The translations under genes and the position numbers were made by a program. The notes beneath the pieces are model-generated. The model had not been told where the DNA came from. It was given only the letters and a program-made list of their open reading frames with translations, and made no database searches. DNA of 64,000 nt from Panonychus citri (lineage: Eukaryota; Arthropoda; Arachnida; Trombidiformes; Tetranychidae): the NCBI RefSeq assembly GCF_014898815.1, contig NW_026515482.1, positions 930,001 through 994,000 on the forward strand, given 5' to 3'. The first letter of the stretch is position 1, and every line of letters begins with the position of its first letter. Below are positions 15,724-28,500 of this stretch, in pieces.

Positions 15724-16326
15724 GGGAGTAAAGATGAAGATATTTCCTTTCGAAACTTTGATATCTTCATTTCGATTCCAACATTTTCCATTCCCTTTAC
15801 ACCTAATCAATAGTTAATCAACATCTCCAATCTACAATCAAATGAAGAGATAACGATTAACAAAAGGCTTATTCTCAATCATATGTTTTAGGTTCTAGAA
15901 CTTTGAATCGATTATTTTGTTTTTTCATTCCTTACAAACTCGATGAAAGTTTCTAAATGCAAATACTTGATAAGATTCATAAACTTTGATAAAAATGAGA
16001 AAAAGTGTAAAAAAAAAGTTAATGAAAAATAATCTCAGTGAATGTAACCTTTTGCTTGGATGATTTTAATTGATGATAAATCATTTGCAATGTAGAGCCT
16101 CAATCACTATTGATAATGATGATGCTTATTCTTACCTTGACGTAGGGATGCTTTTAAACCACAATAACAACAATCAATCCTCACGAGCCTAAACATCCTC
16201 ATCCTCTAAATATCATCATCAGCATCATCATTATTCTGATAATTCATTGATAAATAGTAACTTCTATGTACCTATGAAAGGGGCACACGTTATATTTATG
16301 GCAATGGGCTCTGTATATGTGTCTTT

Positions 16327-17354
16327 AAGATATTGATAACCATCTGTCTCCATTGAATAAAAGTCTAACCAGTAACTCGCTGTCAACATTTGAATACAAT
16401 TCAATCCGATTGTGCTGATTATCATCACATTTTAATATAAAGGTTACCCAGTTTTTGTTAAATTCAATTGACTTTATTATTATCCATTTGATATAATATT
16501 ATAATAGAAATCGTTTTAGTTTTTTGTCAATTCTGTTTTCTTTTCACTCTTTGATATAATTGATCGCAATTAACTTAAATTGTGGTTTTTTTTCGGGCTT
16601 CGTACTTTTCCATCGTGATCAATGTTGATTATTATTCAATGAGATTTCGTATTTTCCGAATTTTTGTCCATTCGACTGATCAGCTGATCTTTCATTGTGA
16701 GGATTGTTTCTTACAAGGTAACCTTTTAATGAGCCACTTGACCAATTGGTCTTCTTGGGGTCAATTGGTCTCGACAAGAAGGGTTATCGTATTGTAAAAT
16801 TTTTCATTGTCTTTTTTTGTAGTAAAATTTGAATGAAACTAATAATGTCTACAACTAGAGGATTGTAAACAAATTGGTCAATCTAATGAAAGAAAATGTT
16901 AATCTCTTCAAATTTTCTGGACAAAACTCAAAAGTCAAGGAACATTTTGGTTTCGTCGAGTGAGAAAAATGATCTGTACAAATTGCAGGATACAAAAAAT
17001 AATAAACTAATCAACATGATGATAATGATGATCAACAATAGAACCAAAGTATAAGTTTAAAATGCTTGTTATCACTCTGATTATGGACAACAAGCTGATC
17101 CTCGACAGTTAAATCGTTGAGGCGGTTCAACTTGTAATTCGTTGGCTATTGACAACAATTGAAAGACTAGCGACTTATCATCATCATCATAATCATCTTC
17201 TGACCCCAAGTATTATTATTATGAGGAATTAAGTTGTTTCACTTTGAAATACAAAATAGGACCAAGATAAAGATGAGGGGAGAAAAAAAAAGTTCGAAAG
17301 AAAAAGTTGTTTAGCTACTTAGGGTCTACCTCGCACTTATCAAGATCAATATGA
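16327..17354 (+). repeat. Dispersed repeat, copy A (inverted partner at 55340-56237)
   Basis: This segment of about 1.03 kb matches the reverse complement of 55340-56237 almost base for base, with small indels. Copy A has about 70 extra bases near 16405-16470, and about 18 and 36 extra bases near 17020 and 17070. The ends carry similar short inverted sequences (GATATTGATAAC on one side, GATCTTGATAAG read inward from the other), which hints at a non-autonomous mobile element. No clear target-site duplication is visible. Both copies keep an open frame of roughly 70 codons (16582-16797 here) that matches no family I recognise; such recent copies would share it even without selection. Confidence 0.75.
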
Positions 17355-17559
17355 TCTTGCGAGGACTAAATCTATTACTAGAAAACGGATTAAGGTGTGT
17401 AGTAGGTTTGTACCAATGGAGAAACAAAAAAGAAAGAAGAAAAAGAAAGTGAAGATAAAGTGGGAAAAGATGAAGAATGGAGATTGTCCTACTCGGTGGG
17501 TAGAGAAACCGACCAACAGATTAACCGATCAGCCCTCAGATTGAGTCTAACAAGTTTTC

Positions 17560-17585
17560 GAGAGAGAGAGAGAGAGAGAGAGAGA
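17560..17585. repeat. (GA)n microsatellite
   Basis: A pure GA run of 26 bases, about 200 bp beyond the end of dispersed repeat copy A. Confidence 0.88.
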
Positions 17586-20500
17586 AGAAGATGAAGATGA
17601 TGATTGTTAATACTTTGGGCGCCTCATCATTGCTCTTCCTTTCATCATCACGATAAGAATCGATATCATCACTATCATCATCAACTAAACACACACTCAC
17701 AAAGAGATAAATATAAATGTTGATGAGTTTTTGTATCGGATAAAAACCATCTACATAACGACATTATTACTATTATTATATGGTGATAAAAGGCCATTCA
17801 TAATATTCAGGAACGGGAAATTGTCGGCTTACGGTTGATACCTTGTCGTCATCATTTTCTTCGTCTTGTTGATGTTGTTGTTGTGTATTTCGATGTTGAT
17901 GAAAAGGCCACAATCATTTGTTCACTAGTTACTTGCTCTCTCTCTCTCTCTTTCCCTCTCTTCATCATTCGTTTTCATCTCTTTTTCAACTTTCGACTTT
18001 AAGTCCAATTGTAGTTGTTATTTTAACCGTAAACGGCCTTTTATTACTTCCATTGAGTCGCAATTTTCAGTAGCACCATAAGCAAAGTAATATTTTCTCT
18101 ATTGAAATGAAATAGTAAATAATACATTCTCTTATTATTTTTCTTTTCTTCTTTTCTTTTCTCTTTTTCTTCTGACAAAATTTTGTCCTCGAAATTTTGA
18201 CTTGGGCGCCATCGACTTTACAGCTCCTTTCTCTCTCTCTCTCTCTCTCACCAGCACACTCACTCACCTACTTTTTACATTCACCAAATCATCTTGACTG
18301 TAACATTATCGCTCCAAACCAACATCATTAGCCATTTATTAAATACATAAATAGCATATCAATGATGTATCAGAATCCATTTGGTTATCAATAGAGATCA
18401 GCACAATATTTTTGACCGAAAACATTCAAAAAATTTTCCTCACCTAAATCCAATCACATTACAAACAACCGAATCATTTAAATCAATTAAATCATCTCAA
18501 ATGATCAGCAGTAAAAATTGATAATCTGAAAAATCGATTAATTGATTATTTTATAACTTTTGTTTCCAAAAAAAAAATTATCGAGTTTGTTATTCACCTA
18601 AATGGACAAAATTAACTTCTCTCAATAACATTACCTTGCAATAGAATCGACATTTTCCTTATCACAATAATAATATTGAGATTTTTTTTATATCGAATGT
18701 CGTTTGCATATTAATAACCATTATTATCACCGTGTAAGGGCAAATGTGGTTGACAAGCTACAGAGAAAAATATAATATCAATTACTTATTCCCGCTTATG
18801 ATTATCAACAGTTATTTATGGTCATGTTGATAACTGTTAATATTAACCCAGGATATTAAACTAATAAACATAAATACAAATGTAATTGATAATAATCACT
18901 CCCTGTGAACATTTATATAAAAATCCCGGTTAGAGAATTAAGTTAATCAGGAAAAACAATGTCAATTCATGATTGGCAATAAACGAATTTAAAATTTTCT
19001 AAAGAAATCGATAAACATTTTACCTCATCAAACCTTTAATTATTTCACTTTGTTTTTTGATAAGAATATTAAATGATCCTCTTAATTGTTGCTCATTGAT
19101 TGCCAACAATAAAACCCTTAATCTAATAATATGATGCCGCTTAAATGAATACCATTTATCAGAGAGGTATATGATTAGCATCCGTAAGTAAATCTTGTAA
19201 TCTCATAATGAAATAAAAGTCGCCAAAAAATTTAGATAAATCCAATGGACACAATTGGTAAATAGTGTTAACTCAATAAAACTTTGATCTCTCTCTCTCT
19301 CTCTCTCATCATCATCATCATCATCATTATCATTATCTACATACGTTTATCTTCATCTCTCTTCTCCTTCTCCTCCTGCCACTCCCACTATGAAATTTAC
19401 TATCGATTCAATTGATACACGAATTGAAAGTCCATTGGTTTTTGATTAAACAAGTGAGATTGAAGGTGCAAGTGAATTATCATGTTTACTATTAAATCTA
19501 AACATCGATTAAGATATAAAACTAGTAAAGGGAAAATGTTACCGGATTAACTAAATTTGTATTTATACACAATACAATGAGTATTAAACAAGACAAATAA
19601 CAACAAGAAAATGTATTTGCAAACAAAAAGCAATTGCTAATCATCATCATTATCATAACGGTGCAAAGTAATAGTTCCGGTTAATGATGATAAAGATTCA
19701 ATTCATTTTTTTTCTATTCTATTCTGTAATAGAATCAAATTAATATTATTATTGTACTTTGAAAATGCAAATTTCACAGAGAAAGTGAAATTTTTGATTC
19801 GTTTTCTGCATAATTTACAGAGACAATGTGAAAAAAGTGTCACTTTAAAATGTTAATTTCAATTTTTTTCTCCTCACTATGTTTGCAAATGAATACACAA
19901 TTGATGATCAATTTGATTGTTACAACAATTGATTTGCATATAATCAACATCTTAAACTTTGATTACGAATCTTTTTTTCATCAATTGCAATTCTCATGTT
20001 CATATTATTGTAGTAATTTCTAATTGCGAAATATTTACTCTTATTATCCAGCAAATTGTTTAGTCTTTAGTTGTAAATTAACCTTTGAAATTCAATTTTT
20101 ATCGTTAGCAATTTAGGTATGGATTATTGTTGTTGTTGATTCTTGTTTGTTTTTGTTGTAGTTTCATGTTGATAGTTTTTCATTGATGTTTTTTCTGGTT
20201 TATGATAACATTGGACTCATATTTTTTTTTTACTATCCTTGAGTCTGGTAATGACCACTTGACTTGCTTCAAATGTTATTATATCCAAAAGTTTGTAAGG
20301 AATGATGATGATAATGATGATGATGGAGGAGGAATGTGTAGACATATCTACATGGAGGGTGGGGATGATATCGATGGCAGGGATAAGGGAATGAGAGAGA
20401 TGGAGGAGTAGGAAATGTTATCTTGAGGATAACGAGTAAAAAGCATCTTCATCTTTGGTAAAAAAAGTCTATCTTCACATTTTCTCTCTATGACCAAAGA

Positions 20501-21836
20501 GGATGAAGATGAAGATAATGATGAAGATGAAGATGATGATGATGGTCTTTATAATTGTACAATGAAAAGGATAAAGATGATTATATTTAGGAGGAGGAAG
20601 AGTAGGCAAAATAAAAAAAGAGAATCGAATTGTTTATAAGTACTTTTCTCGAATTCTTTTTTCCCTTCTCCTCATCCTGAATAAGAGCACTTGACATGAG
20701 GCTAATTCGACATAATGATGATTGTAATTTTCTGTAACAATATAATGAGAATAACATTGATTTCAAATACCACTGTTAGGTAACTACTGAGAAGATTATT
20801 GAGAAGTTCATGGAAAATAAAGAGAGAGAGAGAGAGAGAGAGGAAGAGTGAATTCTGAGGTTCAGGTGAAAGTTTTTTTTCTTCCCTCCTTAGGATTAGG
20901 ATTATCTCAGAATCTTCTTAATCAAATGATTATTCATCATATTCTATCAAAATATTATCATAATTGTAAAGATGGAGACTTGAGATATGCACTTTCATGA
21001 ATATATCTCAGTCACTGGGTCCATTATTATTGTGACAATCAACTAATTGAATAATTTGATTAGCGGGAAAAGTAATAGGCTGACGTTTTTTTCACCTTCC
21101 TTTGTGTTCAATTTAATTCCAGTTGATCAGATTTTATATCATTCATTGTGAGATCAATTCTTTTTTCCCGCTTCATTCATTTTCAAATATTGTCAACATG
21201 ATAATCATTATCATCAGTTGATTGTCATAATCATTAAGCTTTTATCTTCCTAGATTTATGACGATGATGGTGATGATAATATTAGGTTATCATTAGTCTA
21301 ATTGAAGTGTAATATTTAAGATGGTGATGATATTCAATGTTAATGATTAATTTTTTCCCTTCTAATATCATATGTTGATATCACAATGTTATCGAAACTT
21401 TTTTCAAGTTGAAATCGAATTTCTATCAATTTAATAAGAAAATTGTAACAATCAACGATTCAATTATCTTGGTTACAATTTACTTTTCTCTTCCTTCTAA
21501 TAATATATATTATCGTCATTCTGATGATAATAACAACAAATGATTAAACCGATGCGAAAAAAGGTTACAAGGATAACAATGTTTATTATCTGGTTTCTAT
21601 TATCATTTTGATTGTTACAGATGATTGTTATTCACTCAACGTGAATATCATCCTTTTCATCGTCATCATCATCTTTTTTCATTCATCGTCGATCATCATT
21701 ATCATCATCTTAGTTTTTGTATCGGATTAACCTGCAATTTTTTTGTAACTTTTAATTGGTAAACTGTTATATGCCTATGATTATATTCAGTGTGTACTTA
21801 TGATTATGTTGGAGGATTTTTCAATGGCGATTCAGG

Positions 21837-21862
21837 GAGAGAGAGAGAGAGAGAGAGAGAGA
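21837..21862. repeat. (GA)n microsatellite
   Basis: A pure GA run of 26 bases, about 140 bases before an opposite-sense CT run at 22005-22041. Transcripts spanning both could pair into a GA:CT hairpin. Confidence 0.88.
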
Positions 21863-22001
21863 TGATGAGGATGAAAAAAGTTATTTGGATGATAGATCTA
21901 GATTCAAGAAAGATTTTCCGTATCATTGCATATTGTAATTGGATTTATAATCTCAAGTTTGTTTCGACAATATTATCATCTTCATCTTTTTTTATCTGCC
22001 A

Positions 22002-22004
<3 letters not shown>

Positions 22005-22041
<37 letters not shown>
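22005..22041. repeat. (TC)n microsatellite
   Basis: A pure TC run of 37 bases, complementary to the GA run at 21837-21862. Confidence 0.9.
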
Positions 22042-22046
<5 letters not shown>

Positions 22047-23900
22047 GTCACCGTCATCATCATCTACCAATAAACCTCAGTGTTTTTTAATTCCTCTACT
22101 GAAATTTTATCCTATTCAACCTTTGAATGCATTGATTGTAAATGTATTTTTGCAACAATGTTGTTGTGATTAGTTAATTGTTTGCATTTCTTTTATAATC
22201 AATATAAAAATCATCCATTAACGCTGTGAATCTAATTGATTAGCTTCTGGTGAAAAGTGCAAAAGATGTTGATTAATTTGATTGATTATAATTTGTAATT
22301 GCTAAATATCAAGGTGACTTGTGAAAAAGGATTCATATTGATCCGATAACAAACTTTGCCCTAAGGGCGATTTTCACCAAATCTAAACATGGAAAATTTT
22401 TACGGAAATTTTGTCTATCATGATTTATATCAAAATGATGACAAGAATTGTTGGGAAAACAAAAGATGAAGCTATAAAAACAAATCGTATTCCCAGTAAC
22501 TTACTCTAGAGATTCATGATGAATCGAAATGAAATCACAAATTCTTAACTATCTCTCTCTTACCACCATCAGAATCCAATCTAAAGTCATGGTAACACCA
22601 GAATTTTTCTGTTTGATAATCTTGACTTTCAGAATCTTCTACCTCTTCACTTAGCTTCCTCTTTTCTACTGATAAATACTCACACTCAACATGATAATCA
22701 AAGAGTCAACTCTCACCATGAAACATTTCCATGAACTATTATTACCTGATGGTATTCAAGCGGAATAGTAAAAAAAGGTAATCAAAAAGCTCAGGGTGGT
22801 AACATTAATCCTGAATACATAGATATATATATAAATAACAACTTTACCCTGAGGGCGAATGAATCAAATATTTTTCTATCATCATCACTCTTTCCAAGTT
22901 ATCAGCCAAAATCTGAGTAGGATAAGGTTGAATTATCTTTCATGATGATAATCATCATCTTTCAAGAGGTGAATGGAATTGATTCATGATGATTGGAAGA
23001 CGATGATTGTGAAGGAGTAGATGAAGAGAGGATGATGAGGATGCTTGTATTGCCTCAGGTAAAAAAATGAATAAATTGCTTGGGAACCAATGATAACTCA
23101 GAACACTAGAGAGATAGAAATAAAAACAACTTTAGATAATTTTTTCATGTTACAACATTTTAATCAGATAATTAGTGAAATAACTAATTAAAGTTTGACT
23201 GTAATTCATATTATGATGATTATAAAAACATCACCAAACCAATGTGACAATAATTAGTGTTACTATTATGAATTATTTGTCAACTCGATTTCTTATATTA
23301 AATATTAATAATAACAATTGTTTCGTTGTTGTTATTAATATTTCGTCATTTAACTCTCTCTCTCTCTCTTTCTCTTTCTCCATTAATTTTTGTAGTTGTT
23401 TTGTTGATTGTAATGACGTTTAATTGTTTGATCTGTTGTCTGTAAGAGATGATGTTTGTATTTCATCATCTTCCTCATCATCTTTTTCATCCATTTCCAT
23501 TGAGGTATCAACTGGAAGCAAATCAATTTCACGGTTACCAGAATCGCTAAGAATTGGTGAAAACTTTGTCAAGAAATGATAATGATGATAATAAGAATAA
23601 GAATGAGAATGAGAATGATGAAGATAGAGTAAAAAAAGTAAAGAAAGAGAGAACAACTTTCTTAGTTCTATCATCTTCATCTTCATCTTCATCGTCTAAT
23701 TTCAATCTTCTTCTTTCGCTTCAATGCAATCAAAACATGTAATTACTTATGGCCCATTGATGAAACGAAGAGAATGTCACTCGAAGGGAAGAAAAACTTT
23801 CTCATGTTATCCTTTTCCTTTTTTCTTAGGTAAATTCGAAACTTTTTTTTCTTTTTCTCTCTTTTGATTGTGAAAATTTTCTCCAAATCTAATTATCTTC

Positions 23901-25576
23901 AAAAATAATTAGCTCTTTTCCATTTAATCAATTCTAGCGGTGGGGTCTGGCGGCTGATGGTACTCCAGACTATTCGTGCACTTATTCAACAAGACAATTG
24001 TCGTTTCTTGTTTCTTAATCATCATAACGATTAATCTTGAATGTCGAAGATTAAAATTCAAAGTTAATCCATTAAAACCTTAAGCATTAGGACTTTTCAC
24101 TTTAGATACTCGAGTCACCATCTACAGGACATTGTAGCAACTACCATCTCCATTTTGCTTGATAAGACTTTCAAATCATCGAATCCAATAATTGGTACAA
24201 CAAATTGAACTTGAATTCTCAATAGTTTTCAATTCTCAATATTCGAAGGATTTTCCCAATAATAGCACCAAAATGATTTCCTTAAATGGTCATCTGTATC
24301 GATACCCAAATATTAATAGTTTAATTTTCGGCAAGTTAACTGCTACTAGTGATGTTCTGACACATAATAAATCAAATTATGCTAAAATTGTGGCCATTTT
24401 GGTCATCGTGAAATCAGCTGTCGGAAGTGGGTGATTTGTTTGAGGTGGTTATACAAAATGCAACAGAGAAATGGTTAATTTGAGATGTTTTTCCTGTGGT
24501 TCATTTGGAAATTCCAATCATGGCAATTGGCCAAATTTTAAATACCATTTGCAATTGGCTCTGTAAAAATTATGATTACAATTTACTCATTTCGATTCTG
24601 AATATTTAATCATGAAGTTTTTGTGTTCGTTTATTGTTTAATTGATGCTTAATAAATGTTGAAAGAAATTGATAGATAATAATTGTTTGTCTTTGTAATT
24701 TGATTATTCAAGAATTGATCTTGTTGGTTTATTTTCTCAGCCGTTCATGAGCATGTACTTTATTATTAACCGCTCTTTCAATTTGTCCGTCACCTTATTC
24801 CTTTGGGTCTTCGGTGACTTTTTAACCATCACCATTAGTATCGGTGGTTTTTCCCTTTTTTTCATCTTCATCGGCTGATAAGTTGGAAACAATTAGCTTT
24901 TCGTCGTTGAATGATCACCAGCTTATAGTCCGATTCCTAAATTGTTAGAATACAATTTCAAGATTTACAATTGACAAATTTAACAAAGTTAAATGTCTAA
25001 TTTTAGAGTAATTGACAATTAGTTGAGGACAGATGAAGATTTAGTAGCTAATCAATATAATAGATGGCAGCTTGAGTCATGTTGATTGTTGGTGAAAAAA
25101 TTGAGCTCAATTCATATAACTGAATCGCAATAATTTACCAAGTATGAATTGAGCATCAACCAGCTACTGAGCATGAAAACTTGAATACATTGTTTAAATG
25201 AAAAAGAAACTAATACTTTCACTAAGTCCACTCCAAAGTCAACAATAAGAAAATCACAATAACATCAAAACAATTTAATCTTTTTGCTTTAAACTTTTAA
25301 GTGGTCAGTTAATTATCAATAGTGACCAACTTACTGAATTTTAATTCATTGAAATTGAAAGTTCCGTTTTTCATTTCAATAGAAATTTGACTTTTTTTTT
25401 GAAACTTTGGTAATCAAACTATTGGATTTAAAGTTAATGTTGAAAATTAACATTGAGAGTGAAAAATTTTATTCCTACATTGAAAACGATTGAAGTTTTT
25501 TACTAAAGGAATCTAATTAGACAATATTTAACCTTCATTGAGATTTAATTGTTGATCAATAATTATCATTGAGAAA
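23901..25576. other. Non-repetitive 5' flank of the CNG gene
   Basis: Microsatellites are sparse here and the sequence looks more complex than the preceding 24 kb. An 80-codon open frame (24192-24434) and a GC-richer patch (about 24741-24882) resemble no protein I recognise. The stretch probably holds the promoter and 5' UTR of the CNG channel gene starting at 25577, but I cannot point to a specific TATA box or initiator. Confidence 0.4.
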
Positions 25577-28500
25577 ATGCCAAGAGGTTGTAAAGATGAT
25601 AAGTAAGTATTGAAGGTGGAGAGAAAAATAAATTTTCGAAAATAATTAAGTTCGAACTGTTCAAATTTGTTAAATTCTTACAATCAGATTAAAAGGATCT
25701 TGGGTTGTCGATCCAGCTAAATCATTTTACTACCGTTGGCTTGGGATTATCACCGTTGCCGTCCTTTATAATGTCCTAATGATAATCGGTCGAAGTGTTT
25801 TCTGGAGACTCCACAATTCCCACCCATGGATTTGGTTCGCAATCGATTATATCTGTGATTTTGTTTATATTGTCGATATGTTTGTCAACTCGAGAACAGG
25901 TAAGTTGATAAAAAATTTTGCTAAAAGATTTAACCCTTAATCCAAATTCTATAATCTTCTTTAATCTCATCTTCAATCAAATCTAAGATGAGATAATGGA
26001 AATTGTTACAAAAATTCAATTCTTTCTCCAATCGATTAACCATCGTGATAATTGATAATTTTACCGTTATTTGAGTGATAAATAATCGGTTCCTACCTCA
26101 GGTGTATTACGATTAAATTGTTAGCTGTTTGATTAATGAACTTTATTGTTATCTCCTTATACATGAATATTGTTCATAGTTAATCGTGAAAATGAACCTT
26201 GATGATGATGATTACTACAAAAACAATTCATCTTCAAAGAGGTTAACAATAATATTAGTGATAAATTATCACCTTAATCATCATTATGTAAATTGTTATC
26301 ATTAAGTTTTCATCTCAATTGTTATCAAATTAATTATTTTTTTCACCATATTCTCAGAAGACATTAATTGTCATTCCAATGTAACAGGCTAATTGAAAGT
26401 GTTACTTTATATAATTACCGTTAATCAGGGAGTTCTGAAAAAAAAAGTTCTGATCATATTAAGTATTCATGATAAATGAAATGATTTTTCATCTCTCTTT
26501 CTCTCTTTCGAGTGTGAAACAATTAATCAATTGAAATAAATCGCTAACAAATTGGATAATCATTTTGATCTAAATTGTGATCACTTCATTGATCGTTAAC
26601 AGTCAATTTGTTGATAATTTATATTAATATAAATTCTGGTAACTTTTTCTTATTCTGTTACAATGTCAACATTAGAAGTTTATTTTTTTTTCTTATATTC
26701 GTTCATAGCTCGAAATTGTTTATTGGCGAGAAAGAAAAATCTCATTTCAGATAATTAGTTGATTTAGTTTAATCAAGATAATTTCTTACTACAATTGTGA
26801 CAATTAATTCTGTTACTTTGATAGTTATTAGCTGAATGCTATTCATGGGAATATGAGTATAAAAAAGTTTCCAAGTGTTCATCATGATGGTGAAACAATC
26901 AACTCGACTATAATTATGATTGTTAATATATTATCAACTCTTGATATTGAGTAAACAATTAGTGAATCAAATTGTTACTTTGTTTGATGATAATTAAATT
27001 TGACATTTAATTCTGTAATCAACATGATGAAAATTTCATTCATTAGGTTTCATTTAATGTAATTATTGATTCCCTTTAATTGAAGAAGTAAATTTACTTA
27101 AAACAAACAATTAATGATGTTTAACATTACAATTGTATTAATTAAATTGCTTTTGTATTCACATTAAGGTTAATTTAATTTTGTTAAGATTTAATTGATC
27201 ACAATTAGATGAATCTGATGATGATCATCAAAATCAATTCTTTGATCTCTCATGTTAATCTGTTGAAAATTGAATGATAAAAACTCAAAGTGATTGATTC
27301 TGATTTAATGATTACTATTGATCATTATTATATGTGATAAATGTGATGACAATTCTGATAAAGGATTCTGGTGGTTTAATCTCAGAATTTATCAGAATGA
27401 AAAAAAAAACCGCAAAAAATTGAGAAACAATTATCATCACAATCATGAACCGAAAATAAAGTTGATAAGTTCATTTTCAATCTCTTCGTGAATTTCTTGG
27501 TTCATATTTCACTTTAATTGAATTCAGTTTAAAATTCACCATGAAAATGTTGCAAACAATCAACTTGAGTTATTCTGTTTCCGCATCTTCATGAATCTTC
27601 ATGTTTTGATATTTTTACCTCCCAATTGTCAAATTGACATGAAATTATTTTTTGTTTAATCGCCTTAAGGTAACTAGAAAAAAAGATGAATGAAATATCA
27701 GAAAAAAAAAGTTGAAATGAACTTTTTTTCATGAGAATCTAATTTGATTGAACTTTGATAATCATGTATACGTTTTTTTACACTAATTGTAATTCAATAT
27801 CAGTTTCATTTCATTATGCTCAGAGAGCATTGATTGTCAGCTAAGCTTTTCCAATGTTATTAATATTGATAATTCAACTTGAGTCTCTTTTTTCATGATA
27901 AACTTCAGGATGAATATACGATTTTTTTTTCATATTTATTAAACTTTGGTATAATTATTGTAACTAAACATTTTAATAGGCCAAGGCGAATGTTACCCGG
28001 AAGTGAAAGTTAATTTCCGCTTGAAACTTAATTATATCAAACAAATTATCAACTTGATAGTGATAAACATGAACAAAATAACTAATTAATCGTGAACAAG
28101 CAATTGGATTTACAACATTTTTCTCATTTTCTCAATTAGAATTAACTTTTTCCACTTATTTCTCGGTGGAAAAAGTGATATTTTCATCATGTTTCAGGAG
28201 AGAAAAAACTTTTCCTCTCAACAAAATTTCATTGATTCAATGGATTCACATGGATTTTCATGTTTTATTTGTCATCAAATTTTCCTGTAGTTTTCAATCT
28301 CTCACTCTTATTATTACCTTTTTTTTAATCACCAAGTTGGTCAATCTGATGGTCATCGCTGGTTTATCATCTTGATCACAGTAGTAAACATCAAATATTG
28401 AACTTACAACTTAATTTTATTAGTATTTGCGGTTACCTTGGAATCGGAATCATCTTTTTTTTCATCTCATCCTTGATTCATCTTGTGATTGTTCAGCTCT

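Larger units (their letters stand above)
1..16326. other. Gene-poor, simple-repeat-rich intergenic region
   Basis: I found no exon that I recognise in this 16-kb stretch on either strand. The open frames are short and most are made by GA/CT or GAT/ATC tracts, giving runs such as Ser-Leu-Ser-Leu or poly-Met/Asp. The sequence is AT-rich with scattered GA tracts (for example 13125-13156 and 15665-15719) and GAT repeats (646-674). It could be intergenic, or an intron of a gene extending off the left edge. I saw no tRNA or rRNA, but I could not run a covariance search. Confidence 0.6.
17355..23900. other. Gene-poor region with GA/CT and GAT/ATC tracts
   Basis: No recognisable coding exon. Open frames here, including a 127-codon one at 21790-22173, are dominated by translated GA and CT microsatellites. 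Homopolymer A/T runs are frequent. Confidence 0.6.

Noticed and set aside
16582..16797. 71-codon open frame as a possible gene
   Set aside because: It lies within the dispersed repeat and is shared with the inverted copy. Two such similar copies would both stay open by descent, and no family is recognisable.
21790..22173. 127-codon open frame
   Set aside because: Its length comes from GA and CT microsatellites at both ends. No domain is visible and no gene-like composition lies between them.
24192..24434. 80-codon open frame upstream of the CNG gene
   Set aside because: No recognisable domain, and no splice or promoter context that supports it over chance.
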